NCBI RefSeq assembly: GCF_026343115.1 | Contig: NZ_JAPEMC010000001.1 | Span: 496,001 to 560,000 of the forward strand | DNA from: Streptomyces sp. NBC_00102 | GTDB lineage: Bacteria; Actinomycetota; Actinomycetes; Streptomycetales; Streptomycetaceae | Reading direction: 5' to 3' | Length of the DNA stretch: 64,000 nt | Shown here: positions 27,618 through 37,684 of the stretch, piece after piece | How the letters are laid out: each line of letters opens with the position of its first letter | Position numbering within the stretch: position 1 is the first letter of the stretch | Translations under genes and position numbers: made by a program | Notes under the pieces: generated by a model | The model's input: only the letters and a program-made list of their open reading frames with translations | The model's database searches: none | Told to the model about the DNA's origin: nothing

Positions 27618-28865
27618 TCAGCCCGTCGCGAGAGCGTACGCGTACTCGGCGCTGAACTCCCCCGCCTCCGCCGAACAGCCGTCGGACTCCCCCGGCAGCT
27701 TCACCCACAGGTACGCGTCGATCCGGGACTCGCCCGTACGCGTCGTCGGGGCGCTGCCGAGGGCCCGCCCCTGCGGGTCGCACCAGGCGTCGTCCGCCGG
27801 CGGGCCGTTGCCGTTGCGGCTGGTGTCGATGACGGCGCCCAGGCCGGGCGGGCCGCCGAGGGCGTCCAGCACCCGCCGCGCGTAGGCCGCCTCGTCGGCG
27901 GTGCGGCGGAAGTTGGAGACGTTGGTGAAGATCCCGTCGCCGTACCGCGCGGCACCCGCCGCCCGGAGCAGCTCCGCCTGCCGTGCCGCGCCGTTCCAGG
28001 CCGAGTGGCCGCCGTCGTAGTAGACCCTGGCCCGCGGGTTCGCCGCGTGCAGGACCCGGCCCGCCCGCGCCAGCGAGGCGAAGCGCGCGGCGCGGCCGTC
28101 CGCCGTGAGGCAGTCGGAGTCCGCCACGGCGTCGGGCTCCAGGACCACGATCACCGGTCCGTCTCCGAGCCCCGCCGCGAAGGCGCGCATCCAGGTGTCG
28201 TACGAGCCGAGGTCCGGCGCCCCGCCCCCGGACGCACCGCCGCAGTCGCGGTCCGCGATGGTGTACGGCACCAGGACGGGGGTGCGGCCCGCCGCCGAGG
28301 CGGCCCGGGTCACGGCCGCCACCCGCCCCGTGACCGTGTCCGGGTCGTACGTCGTGAACCAGACGGCGGTGGGCCGGCTCCCGATCCGGGACTCCACGAC
28401 CGGGCGGAGCGGGTCCTCCCGGTGGCCGGCTGTCCACTCCAGGAGCTGGGAGTCCGGGTAGCGGTAGAGCGCCGGCAGCCCGGACGCGCCGCCGGTCGCG
28501 GGCGCCCGCGACGGCTTCGGGGAACGGGGCGCCGCCGACGGGGACGGGCTCGCCGACGCGCCCGCCGCGGGTCCGTGCGGACGGCCGGCCGGGGACGGGG
28601 AGGGCGACGGGGCCACGGCGGAGGTGCCGTCCGGGAGGGGCACCGGCCGCTCGACGGCCCAGGGGCCGGGCGGGGCGGTGGCGCGATCGTCGCCGCCGGC
28701 CCCGGCGGTGAGCACGGCGGCGGCTCCCACGGCGGCGACGAGGGCCGCGGCGGCGCTCATGAGCGCGTGCAGACGGGCGGCGCGGTGTTCCGTACGGGCG
28801 GCTCCCCGGTCCCGCCCGGGGAACTTCCCCGTACGCCGCGGGACTTCGCGGACACGGTCCGGCAC
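27618..28865 (-). CDS. Membrane-anchored or secreted GH6 glycosidase
   Basis: This protein of about 415 residues has a basic N-terminus of about 40 residues and one hydrophobic segment (ALMSAAAALVAAVGAAAVL). A long Pro/Ser/Ala linker (about 75-135) leads to a GH6 catalytic domain (about 140-415). Family landmarks are YTIADRDCGG, VVLEPDAVADSDC, the Asn/Gly pair in IDTSRNGNGP, and YLWVKLPGESDG. It lacks any carbohydrate-binding module, unlike the cellulases at the left end. The GTG at 28865 is a tentative start; an ATG at 28760 would leave a more ordinary signal peptide but has no ribosome-binding site. The function is probably endo-beta-1,4-glucan hydrolysis at the cell surface. Confidence 0.8.
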   Translation of the reverse strand: MPDRVREVPRRTGKFPGRDRGAARTEHRAARLHALMSAAAALVAAVGAAAVLTAGAGGDDRATAPPGPWAVERPVPLPDGTSAVAPSPSPSPAGRPHGPAAGASASPSPSAAPRSPKPSRAPATGGASGLPALYRYPDSQLLEWTAGHREDPLRPVVESRIGSRPTAVWFTTYDPDTVTGRVAAVTRAASAAGRTPVLVPYTIADRDCGGASGGGAPDLGSYDTWMRAFAAGLGDGPVIVVLEPDAVADSDCLTADGRAARFASLARAGRVLHAANPRARVYYDGGHSAWNGAARQAELLRAAGAARYGDGIFTNVSNFRRTADEAAYARRVLDALGGPPGLGAVIDTSRNGNGPPADDAWCDPQGRALGSAPTTRTGESRIDAYLWVKLPGESDGCSAEAGEFSAEYAYALATG

Positions 28866-28961
28866 TCCGCACCATCCTTCCGGGGCAGCGGGGTTCGTCC
28901 GATCCGATGAACTCCGGCCCGGTCGCCGCCGCGTCGAGAGTACGGCTGGGACGCTGCTGTC

Positions 28962-29690
28962 ATGGCGCAGTTGGAGCAGATCGCGGACGAGGCCCCGCCG
29001 GGCCCGGACCCGGCCGTGGAGACGGCACCCACCAGTATCGCGGACGTGATCGAACGCATGCGCGCACTCGGGGCGCTGTGCCCGGAAGGGGACGGCGTAG
29101 GTGTCTTCAACCAGGTCTATCTGGCCGTCACCGAGGCCGTCGGCGGTGAGTTCGACGCGGGCCGGTTCCCCGACCGTGCGGCCGCGTCGGTGCTGGACGT
29201 CCGGTTCGCCGAGCACTACCTGACGGCGATCGGTACCGCCGAGCGGGGCGGTCTCGCGCCGGAGTGCTGGCGTCCGCTCCTCCAGTTCCGCCGCCACCCC
29301 GGCGTACGCCCGGTTCAGTTCGCCCTGGCGGGCATCAACGCGCACATCGGCCACGATCTCGCGCTGGCGGTGGTGGACACCTGCCGTACGCTCGGCTGCG
29401 CTCCGCCGGACCTGGAGGATGAGTTCGAGCGCGTGGGCGACCTCCTCGTCCTGCTGGAGGAACGCGTCCGCGAGGAGCTGATGCCCGGACCGGATCTGCT
29501 GGAGATCGCCGATCCGCTGACCCATCTGCTGACCTCCTGGAGCCTCCAGCGCGCCCGGGACGGCGCCTGGTCGGCGGCGAAGGTGCTCTGGCGGCTGCGC
29601 GCGGTCCCGCCGCTCGCCGAGGAGTTCCGCCGGCGCACGGACGCGACGGTCGGCCTGGTCGGGCGCTTCCTGCTGACGCCCTGCGGCTGA
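28962..29690 (+). CDS. DUF5995-family protein
   Basis: This 242-residue, mostly helical protein matches the DUF5995 family, with the signature ALAGINAHIGHDLALAVV and FNQVYLAVTEAV near the start. Its histidines may bind a metal. The biochemical function is unknown. It is transcribed alone, divergent from the GH6 gene, and ends 58 bp before the convergent monooxygenase gene with a terminator between them. Confidence 0.75.
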   Translation: MAQLEQIADEAPPGPDPAVETAPTSIADVIERMRALGALCPEGDGVGVFNQVYLAVTEAVGGEFDAGRFPDRAAASVLDVRFAEHYLTAIGTAERGGLAPECWRPLLQFRRHPGVRPVQFALAGINAHIGHDLALAVVDTCRTLGCAPPDLEDEFERVGDLLVLLEERVREELMPGPDLLEIADPLTHLLTSWSLQRARDGAWSAAKVLWRLRAVPPLAEEFRRRTDATVGLVGRFLLTPCG

Positions 29691-29700
29691 CCGCCCCCCG

Positions 29701-29729
29701 CCGCCTCCCGGTCCGGAACCGGGAGGCGG
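29701..29729. terminator. Terminator between DUF5995 and DavB genes
   Basis: CCGCCTCCCGGT at 29701-29712 pairs perfectly with ACCGGGAGGCGG at 29718-29729 around a 5-nt loop. It sits between two convergent genes. Confidence 0.85.
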
Positions 29730-29747
29730 GTGCGGGTGTCGGTCCTC

Positions 29748-31439
29748 TCAGTCCTCCGGCAGTTCGACCGGGGCGATCTCGTCGAAGAGGTCGCCGGGGC
29801 CCGGGTTGGTCGGGTCGGTGGAGCCTCCGAACTGGTTCATCACGCCCCACACCGCGTTCAGCGCGGTCTGCACGGCGCCCTCGGCCCAGCCGGCCGTCCA
29901 GGAGATGTCGTCGCCGGCCAGGAAGATCCCCCGCTTGTCGGCGGGCAGCCGGTCCTGCATGAAGTGGGTGAACAGCCGCCGCTGGTAGCGGTAGTGGCCG
30001 GGCAGGTTCGCCTTGAACGCGCCCATGAAATAGGGCTCGTTCTCCCAGGAGACGGTCACCGGGTTGCCGATGACGTGCTTGCGGATGTCGACGTTCGGAT
30101 AGATCTCGCCGAGCGACTTCAGCATGACGTCCATGCGCTCGTTCGGGGAGAGCGGCAGCCACTTCAGGCTGTCGTCGCACCAGGTGTACGAGAGGCAGAT
30201 GACGGCCGGCTTGTCGGGCCCGTCGTCCAGCAGGTACGTACCCCGGGTCATCCGGTCGGTCAGCGTCATCGACATGGTGTCGCGGCCGGTGCTCTCGTCC
30301 TTGTCCAGCCAGAATGGCCGGTCGACCGGCACGAACAGCTTGGACGACTCCATGTAGTGGGTGCGCTCCATCGCCGTCCAGTGGTCGATGGGGAAGAGCT
30401 CGTCGTCACAGGCGATCTTGGAGAGCAGCAGCCAGGACTGCCCGGTGAAGACGACGGCGCGGTAGGTGCGGATGTCACCGTCCGCGTCGGTGACCGTGAC
30501 GCGATTGCCCGCGGTGCGGTCGAGCCGGGTGACGGCGGGCCGGGGGCTGCCGCCGTGCAGGGAGGAGAGCGAGGTGCCGGACGGCCAGTGGACCATCTTC
30601 TGCGGCTCGCGGTCCCACAGCCGCAGCGGGAGCTGCTGGCTGCCTCCGACGATCCCCCGGTGGTGGTCGTCGGCCTCGGTGTAGACGACCCGCAGGATCT
30701 CCAGGATGGAGTTGGGGAAGTCGGTGTCCCAGCCGCCGGTGCCGAAGCCGACCTGGCCGAATATCTCGCGGTGGCGGAAGGACGTGAAGGATTCCGAGGC
30801 GCAGAGGAAGCCGTAGAAGGTCTGGTTGTCGAGCTGCTCGACGAGACGGGCCCATATCTCGCGGATGCGCGGGACGTCCCGCTCGCGCAGGGCCCGGTTC
30901 ATGTCGGAGAAGTCGGCGCCCTCCTCCAGGCAGGTGTTCCAGGCGTCCATCACGTCGCGGTAGACCTGGGGCAGGTCGTCGATGGTGCGCGCGTAGTGCG
31001 ACTGGCCCTTGAGGTCCACGACGGTCGAGGGGGTCGTCGGGGAGAGCGGGTTGGGGAACGGCCGGGTCTCCAGGTCCACCAGGTCGATGTAGTGCTGGAG
31101 CGCGGTGGACGAGGGCGGGAAGCGCATCGCGCCCATCTCGGCGGTGAGCGAGGGGTCACAGCCGTCGAAGCCGACGGTGCGCAGCCGGCCGCCGATCCGG
31201 TCGGCCTCGTAGACGACCGGGCGCAGGCCCATCTTCATCAGCTCGTAGGCGGTGATGATGCCGGAGAGGCCGCCGCCGACGACCGCGACCTCCTGTCCGT
31301 GCTCGGTGGCGGGGATCTGGCCGAGCCCGGCGGGGTGGGCGAGGAAGTCGTCGTACGCGTACGGGAAGTCCGGGCCGAACATGGTGATCGGCGGGGCGGT
31401 GTCGGCGTGCGGGACGGCGTTGGGCACCGTGGACGTCAT
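29748..31439 (-). CDS. davB: L-lysine 2-monooxygenase (DavB-like flavoprotein)
   Basis: This 563-residue FAD enzyme is predicted to convert L-lysine to 5-aminopentanamide with loss of CO2. As I recall the Pseudomonas DavB sequence, the similarity runs end to end. It starts with ITMFGPDFPYAYDDF and HPAGLG, followed by the FAD-binding VVGGGLSGIITAYELMK (about 50-66). GFGTGGWDTDFPNS, GTSLSSLHGG and AGDDISWTAGWAEGAVQT follow. Tryptophan 2-monooxygenases (IaaM) are related, but the neighbouring amidase is of the DavA type, favouring lysine. It follows davA by 62 bp, so the two are probably cotranscribed. Confidence 0.85.
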   Translation of the reverse strand: MTSTVPNAVPHADTAPPITMFGPDFPYAYDDFLAHPAGLGQIPATEHGQEVAVVGGGLSGIITAYELMKMGLRPVVYEADRIGGRLRTVGFDGCDPSLTAEMGAMRFPPSSTALQHYIDLVDLETRPFPNPLSPTTPSTVVDLKGQSHYARTIDDLPQVYRDVMDAWNTCLEEGADFSDMNRALRERDVPRIREIWARLVEQLDNQTFYGFLCASESFTSFRHREIFGQVGFGTGGWDTDFPNSILEILRVVYTEADDHHRGIVGGSQQLPLRLWDREPQKMVHWPSGTSLSSLHGGSPRPAVTRLDRTAGNRVTVTDADGDIRTYRAVVFTGQSWLLLSKIACDDELFPIDHWTAMERTHYMESSKLFVPVDRPFWLDKDESTGRDTMSMTLTDRMTRGTYLLDDGPDKPAVICLSYTWCDDSLKWLPLSPNERMDVMLKSLGEIYPNVDIRKHVIGNPVTVSWENEPYFMGAFKANLPGHYRYQRRLFTHFMQDRLPADKRGIFLAGDDISWTAGWAEGAVQTALNAVWGVMNQFGGSTDPTNPGPGDLFDEIAPVELPED

Positions 31440-31501
31440 GGGGTACGGACTCCTTGCGGGGACGAGCGGGAGACGAGGAAGCGGGGCTGCCCGGGCCGGC
31501 C

Positions 31502-32308
31502 CTACGCCCGGTGGGCGAGCGGGCCGTACAGCTCGGGGCGCCGGTCGGCGAGGTACGGATTGGTGGCGCGCGAGGCCGTGAGGAGGGCCGGGTCCACGTC
31601 CCCGGTGACGAGTTCCTCGCCGCGTCCGGCCCGGGCGCGCACCGCGCCGTCGGGCCCGGCCAGGCAGCTCAGCCCGACGAACTCGAACGCGCCTTCCGGG
31701 CCGGTCCTGTTGACGTAGGCGATGTACATCTGGCTCTCGAAGGCGCGCACCGGTACGACGGATTCCGCGACGAACTGGAAGGGGTGCATCTGCGCCGTGG
31801 GCACGGCCAGCAGGTCGGTGCCGGCGAGGGCGTGCGCCCGGACGTTCTCCGGGAACTCGACGTCGTAGCAGATCAGCAGTCCGACCCGGACGCCGTCGAG
31901 TTCGGCCTGGACGACGGCCTGCTCCCCGGGGGTGAACCAGGTGTGCTCGAACTCGCCGAAGAGGTGGGTCTTGCGGTAGTGGGCGAGGGCGGTGCCGTCG
32001 GGGCCGACGAGCCGGGTGGCGTTGTGGATCAGCTCTCCGGCGCGCTCCGGGTAGCCGTACAGCACGGCGATCCCGTACCGGGCTGCGAGGGCGTCGACCG
32101 CCCGGGCGCCGGGGCCGTCGGCGGGTTCGGCCAGGCGGGGCACGGCGTCGCCGATCGCGTAGCCGGTGAGGTACATCTCGGAGGTCACCAGCAGCCGGGC
32201 CCCCGACGCGGCGGCGCGCGCGGCGGCGTGGTCGAGGGCTTCGAGATTCGCCGCCACGTCTCCGGGGGTGCCGGAGCTCTGGAACAGGGCGGTACGCAAC
32301 GGCGGCAT
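31502..32308 (-). CDS. davA: 5-aminovaleramide amidase (DavA-like, nitrilase superfamily)
   Basis: This 268-residue carbon-nitrogen hydrolase has the Glu-Lys-Cys catalytic triad in SEMYLTGY, YRKTHLFGEFE and LLICYDVEFPEN. Length and sequence match DavA, which hydrolyses 5-aminopentanamide to 5-aminovalerate, the step after DavB. The ATG at 32308 has GAGGT upstream. The frame is open further 5', but that part is not conserved. The gene is followed directly by davB. Confidence 0.85.
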   Translation of the reverse strand: MPPLRTALFQSSGTPGDVAANLEALDHAAARAAASGARLLVTSEMYLTGYAIGDAVPRLAEPADGPGARAVDALAARYGIAVLYGYPERAGELIHNATRLVGPDGTALAHYRKTHLFGEFEHTWFTPGEQAVVQAELDGVRVGLLICYDVEFPENVRAHALAGTDLLAVPTAQMHPFQFVAESVVPVRAFESQMYIAYVNRTGPEGAFEFVGLSCLAGPDGAVRARAGRGEELVTGDVDPALLTASRATNPYLADRRPELYGPLAHRA

Positions 32309-32399
32309 GGCTGACCTCGGGCGGGGCGGCGGGGGACGTATCCGAAGGTACGTTTCGCGCGACACCGCCGACAAGGCGCGAGTGTTGCGCACCGACCGT

Positions 32400-32447
32400 C
32401 GATCCGTTGCGTCCGGCGGCCCTTGTACGGCGATTCGTTGCGTACGG
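32400..32447 (-). promoter_or_regulatory. Direct repeats upstream of davA, possible Lrp sites
   Basis: CGATCCGTTGCGTCCGG at 32400-32416 and CGATTCGTTGCGTACGG at 32431-32447 match at 15 of 17 positions and start 31 bp apart, about three helical turns. They lie 92-139 bp upstream of davA, next to the Lrp-type regulator gene. Confidence 0.6.
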
Positions 32448-32534
32448 TGTCGCCGCAGGTCAGAAGCGTGATCCAGCTCTCAGCCCGGCGGCGGCACGGC
32501 GATCACCGGCCCCGCTGCCGCCGAGTTCCGGCGC

Positions 32535-33008
32535 TCAGTCGACGGGGGCTCCCCAGGCGTACCGGCGGACCAGCGGGGAGAGCACCAGGACGGACTTGGT
32601 CCGCTCCACGTAGGGCTCGCTCGCGATGCGTTCGAGCACCTGCTCGAAGTGGCGCATGTCCGCCGCGAAGACCTGGACGACGGCGTCCGCCTCGCCGGTG
32701 ACCGTGGAGGCGGCAGCGATCTCGGGGTAGCGCGAGAGCCCCTTCCTGATCGCCTCGGGGGACGTGTTGCGGCTGCAGAAGATCTCGATGAAGCCCTCGG
32801 TCTCCCAGCCCAGTGCCGAGGGGTCGACCCGCACGGTGAAGGCGGTGATCGCGCCCTGGTCGCGGAGCCGGTCGACGCGGCGTTTGACGGCGGGCGCGGA
32901 CAGGCCGACGAGGGCGCCGATGTCGGCGTAGGAGCGGCGGGCGTCTTCGGCGAGGGCGTGGACGATGCGTTCGTCGAGGTCGTTCAGGCGCACGTTCGGG
33001 CGGTTCAC
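32535..33008 (-). CDS. Lrp/AsnC-family transcriptional regulator
   Basis: This 157-residue protein has an N-terminal HTH (LNDLDERIVHALAEDARRSYADIGALVGLSAPAVKRRV, about residues 7-45, quoted in outline) and a C-terminal ligand-binding RAM domain. It probably senses an amino acid. The position just upstream of davA-davB and in the same direction suggests control of lysine breakdown, which is inference. The GTG at 33008 is used because the protein then begins shortly before the HTH; the ribosome-binding site is weak. Confidence 0.85.
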   Translation of the reverse strand: MNRPNVRLNDLDERIVHALAEDARRSYADIGALVGLSAPAVKRRVDRLRDQGAITAFTVRVDPSALGWETEGFIEIFCSRNTSPEAIRKGLSRYPEIAAASTVTGEADAVVQVFAADMRHFEQVLERIASEPYVERTKSVLVLSPLVRRYAWGAPVD

Positions 33009-33064
33009 TTCTCTGCGAGGTCGGCTGGTGCGGGGGCGGTGGTGCCGCCCCCGCAGTAGACCAC

Positions 33065-33116
33065 GGGCGCCCCTCGCCGGGGCGCCCACCGCGTGGCCGC
33101 GCGGTCCCGCGCGGCC
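33065..33116 (-). terminator. Two hairpins after the aldehyde dehydrogenase gene
   Basis: GGGCGCCCC (33065-33073) pairs with GGGGCGCCC (33079-33087), and GGCCGCGCG pairs with CGCGCGGCC within 33095-33116. They lie between the aldehyde dehydrogenase stop and the regulator start on the minus strand. Confidence 0.7.
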
Positions 33117-33118
33117 GG

Positions 33119-34576
33119 TCAGAAGGGGAACCGCGTGCGGCCCCGCTGGATCGAGATCCACTTCTGGGTGGTGAAGGAGTCGATCGTCGACTCGCCGTTG
33201 AGGCGGCCGAGGCCCGAGTTCTTCACGCCGCCGAACGGCACGATGGGCTCGTCGTTCACGGTGCCGTCGTTGATGTGGATCATGCCGGTGTGGATGCGCT
33301 GTCCGACGCGCACCCCGCGCTCGATGTCCCCGGTGTGCACGGCGCCGCTGAGGCCGTACGGGGTGTCGTTGGCGATCCGGACGGCCTCGTCCTCGCCGTC
33401 GAAGGGCACGATCAGCGCGACCGGGCCGAAGATCTCCTGCTGGAGCACCGGCGAGTCGGCGGAGAGGCCGGTGAGCACGGACGGGCTGACCAGGTTGCCG
33501 TCCGTGGTGCCCCGCAGCAGCGCGGTGGCGCCGCCGGCGACGGTCTGCTCCACCAGCTTGGTGACGGCCTCGGCCTGCGTGGAGTTGATCAGCGGGCCGA
33601 TCTGCGTGGCCGGGTCGGCCGGGTCGCCGACGGTCAGGGAGGCGACCTTGGCGACGAACTTGCCGGTGAACTCGGCCTCGACGGAGCGGTCGACCAGGAT
33701 GCGGTTGGCGGCCATGCAGACCTGGCCCTGGTGGACGAAGCGGCTGAAGACGGCGGCGTCGACGGCGTAGTCGACGTCGGCGTCGTCCAGCACGATGAGC
33801 GCGCTGTTGCCGCCGAGCTCCAGGACGACCCGCTTGAGGTGGGCGGCGCCGACGGTCGCCACGTGGCGGCCGACCTTGTCCGAGCCGGTGAAGGAGATTA
33901 CCTGCGGGACCGGGTGCTCCAGCAGGGCGTCGCCGATCTCGGCGATGTCGGTGACGACGACGTTCAGCAGACCGGCGGGCAGACCGGCGTCCTCGAAGAT
34001 CTTGGCGATGAGGGTGCCGCCGACGATCGGGGTGTTCTGGTGCGGCTTGAGGACGACCGCGTTGCCGAGGGCGAGCGCCGGGGCGACCGACTTCAGCGAG
34101 AGCAGGAAGGGGAAGTTGAAGGGGCTGATGACACCCACCACGCCGACCGGCTCGCGGTAGACCCGGTTCTCCTTGCCCTCGACCGGGGAGGGCAGCAGCT
34201 GACCGGTGGGGCGCAGCGCGATCTGGACGGACTCGCGGAGGAACTCCTTGGCGAGGTGCAGCTCGAAGGCGGCCTTGAGACGGGTACCGCCGAGCTCGGC
34301 GACGATCGCGTCGCCGATCTCCGGCTCGCGCTCCTCGACGATCCGCAGCGCCTTCTCCAGCACGCCGCGCCGGGTGTACGCGTTGGTCCCGGCCCACGTC
34401 CGCTGGGCGCGCTCGGCGGCCCGGTACGCCTGGTCCACCTCTTCGGCCGTGGCGACCGGGATGGAGGCGAGCTTCTCACCGTCGAACGGGTTGAAGTCGA
34501 TGATGTCCCAGGAGCCCTTGCCGGGCCGCCACTCGCCGTCGATGTACTGGTGGGCCAGGTCAGTGAAGAAGGACAT
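33119..34576 (-). CDS. Aldehyde dehydrogenase
   Basis: This 485-residue NAD(P)-dependent enzyme has the family's catalytic Glu in VVLELGGNSALIV and the nucleophilic Cys in HQGQVCMAANR. The cofactor-binding FTGSDKVGR and the C-terminal PFGGVKNSGLGR motifs are also present. It resembles benzaldehyde/vanillin-type dehydrogenases. An involvement in the adjacent lysine pathway is possible (glutarate semialdehyde oxidation) but cannot be shown. The ATG at 34576 has AAGGGA upstream; the open frame continues 5' into the AT-rich promoter region and that part is not conserved. Confidence 0.9.
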   Translation of the reverse strand: MSFFTDLAHQYIDGEWRPGKGSWDIIDFNPFDGEKLASIPVATAEEVDQAYRAAERAQRTWAGTNAYTRRGVLEKALRIVEEREPEIGDAIVAELGGTRLKAAFELHLAKEFLRESVQIALRPTGQLLPSPVEGKENRVYREPVGVVGVISPFNFPFLLSLKSVAPALALGNAVVLKPHQNTPIVGGTLIAKIFEDAGLPAGLLNVVVTDIAEIGDALLEHPVPQVISFTGSDKVGRHVATVGAAHLKRVVLELGGNSALIVLDDADVDYAVDAAVFSRFVHQGQVCMAANRILVDRSVEAEFTGKFVAKVASLTVGDPADPATQIGPLINSTQAEAVTKLVEQTVAGGATALLRGTTDGNLVSPSVLTGLSADSPVLQQEIFGPVALIVPFDGEDEAVRIANDTPYGLSGAVHTGDIERGVRVGQRIHTGMIHINDGTVNDEPIVPFGGVKNSGLGRLNGESTIDSFTTQKWISIQRGRTRFPF

Positions 34577-34696
34577 GAGATCCCTTACCGCAGAGTGGGC
34601 GGGTGACTGAACGGGACTCATATTACTTATGTCGTAGCCGAGTTGAAGCAACAGACCGGCCAGGGAAGGACCTTGACCGGCCGATGGGCGTACGAC

Positions 34697-34731
34697 CGTG
34701 CCCCCCGCGGTCGATCACCGCGAGGGGCACG
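34697..34731 (-). terminator. Terminator of guaB1
   Basis: CGTGCCCC and GGGGCACG outer arms with inner CGCGGT and ACCGCG pair around CGATC, with one C/A mismatch. It begins 33 bp beyond the guaB1 stop. Confidence 0.8.
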
Positions 34732-34763
34732 GGCGTTGCTCAGGCCGAAAGCGACCGTCCGGA

Positions 34764-36534
<1,771 letters not shown>

Positions 36535-37605
36535 ATGACCGGAGAGGACCCGGATCCGCCCGTGGAAAGTGAACTGCCGGACATTTACTGCCCGTTCCCC
36601 CAGCGCACGAATCCGCACGTCGGACACACCCGCGAGCACCTCGACAACTGGACGCGCAGCACCGGGCTGGTGCACCGCGAGTCCGCGCGCGAGCGGTTCG
36701 AACAAGCCGACTTCGCGGCGTTCGTCGGCATGGTCCACCCCACGGCCGATCCCGCCCAGCTGGACCTCGTGGCCGACTGGTTCGTCTGGCTGTTCCTCGT
36801 CGACGACCAGCTCGACGACGGCCATCTCGGCCGCGACCCCGAGCGGGTACGGCACGTCGTCGCCCGGATGCGTGCCGTGGTGGACGGCACCGCCCCGGAC
36901 CCGGAGCCCGGCGAGGACCTGCCCAGGGCCGTGGTGGCCCTGTCCGATCTGTGGGAACGCACGGTTCCGGACGTGGCCCCGCACTGGCGGACCCGCTTCG
37001 CCTACCACCTGGTGGCGTACCTCACCACGGCCACGACCTGGGAGGCCGGGAACCGCGCGGACGACGTCGTCCCGTCCGAGGAGACGTACATCGCCAAGCG
37101 GCGTCACACCGGGGCGATACACGTCTGCATGGACCTCATAGAGATCGTCGCCGGGATCGAGGCACCCGAGTCGATCCACAACGACCCCCGGTTCATCACC
37201 GCGCTCGAAGCCTCCTGCAACGTGGTCTGCTGGGCCAACGACGTCTACTCCTACGAGAAGGAGCAGGTGCTCGGCGAGATCCACAACCTCGTCCACCTGG
37301 TCCGCCACCACCGCGGGCTCGGTGAGCAGGAGGCGCTGAACCTGGTCGCGGAGCGCATCGCCACGGAGACGGAGCGGTTCATGACCGCGGAGGACGAGCT
37401 CTTGGAGCTGTACCCCCAGCTCTCCGGCCTGCTGGTGCCCTACCTGGACGGCATGCGCAGCTGGATGCGCGGCAACCTCGACTGGTCCATGCGGACACCC
37501 CGGTACAACTCCGCCGACGTCAGCCAGTACGAGGAGCCCGAGCAGTACCTGGAGGAAGCGGTGCTCGGCATCGCGACCGACCGCGCCGGCCACACCGGCG
37601 GCTGA
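36535..37605 (+). CDS. Class I terpene synthase
   Basis: This protein of about 356 residues has the hallmarks of bacterial sesquiterpene-type cyclases. The Asp-rich metal-binding motif is VDDQLDD (D90-D91 onward), the NSE triad is NDVYSYEKE (N235, S239, E243), and a C-terminal Arg-Tyr pair lies in TPRYNSA. WxxxFLxDD-type spacing and length are normal. The cyclised product cannot be deduced. No prenyltransferase, P450 or methyltransferase gene is adjacent, so it is an orphan synthase. The start is uncertain: the ATG at 36535 has no good ribosome-binding site, and a GTG at 36562 lies 13 nt after GGAGAGGA. Confidence 0.88.
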   Translation: MTGEDPDPPVESELPDIYCPFPQRTNPHVGHTREHLDNWTRSTGLVHRESARERFEQADFAAFVGMVHPTADPAQLDLVADWFVWLFLVDDQLDDGHLGRDPERVRHVVARMRAVVDGTAPDPEPGEDLPRAVVALSDLWERTVPDVAPHWRTRFAYHLVAYLTTATTWEAGNRADDVVPSEETYIAKRRHTGAIHVCMDLIEIVAGIEAPESIHNDPRFITALEASCNVVCWANDVYSYEKEQVLGEIHNLVHLVRHHRGLGEQEALNLVAERIATETERFMTAEDELLELYPQLSGLLVPYLDGMRSWMRGNLDWSMRTPRYNSADVSQYEEPEQYLEEAVLGIATDRAGHTGG

Positions 37606-37621
37606 GAAACCGTCGCCCCGT

Positions 37622-37668
37622 ACGGCAGGAGGCCGGCGCCCCGTGAGGGGGTGCCGGCCTCCTGCCGT
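37622..37668. terminator. Terminator between terpene synthase and SorC regulator
   Basis: A 16-bp perfect stem (37622-37637 with 37653-37668) encloses a 15-nt loop. It lies between two convergent genes. Confidence 0.9.
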
Positions 37669-37684
37669 GCCGTACCGGAGTCCG

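Noticed and set aside
29748..32308. Indole-acetamide (auxin) pathway, IaaM/IaaH
   Set aside because: The flavoprotein matches DavB more closely from end to end, and the amidase is a nitrilase-type DavA, not the amidase-signature IaaH.
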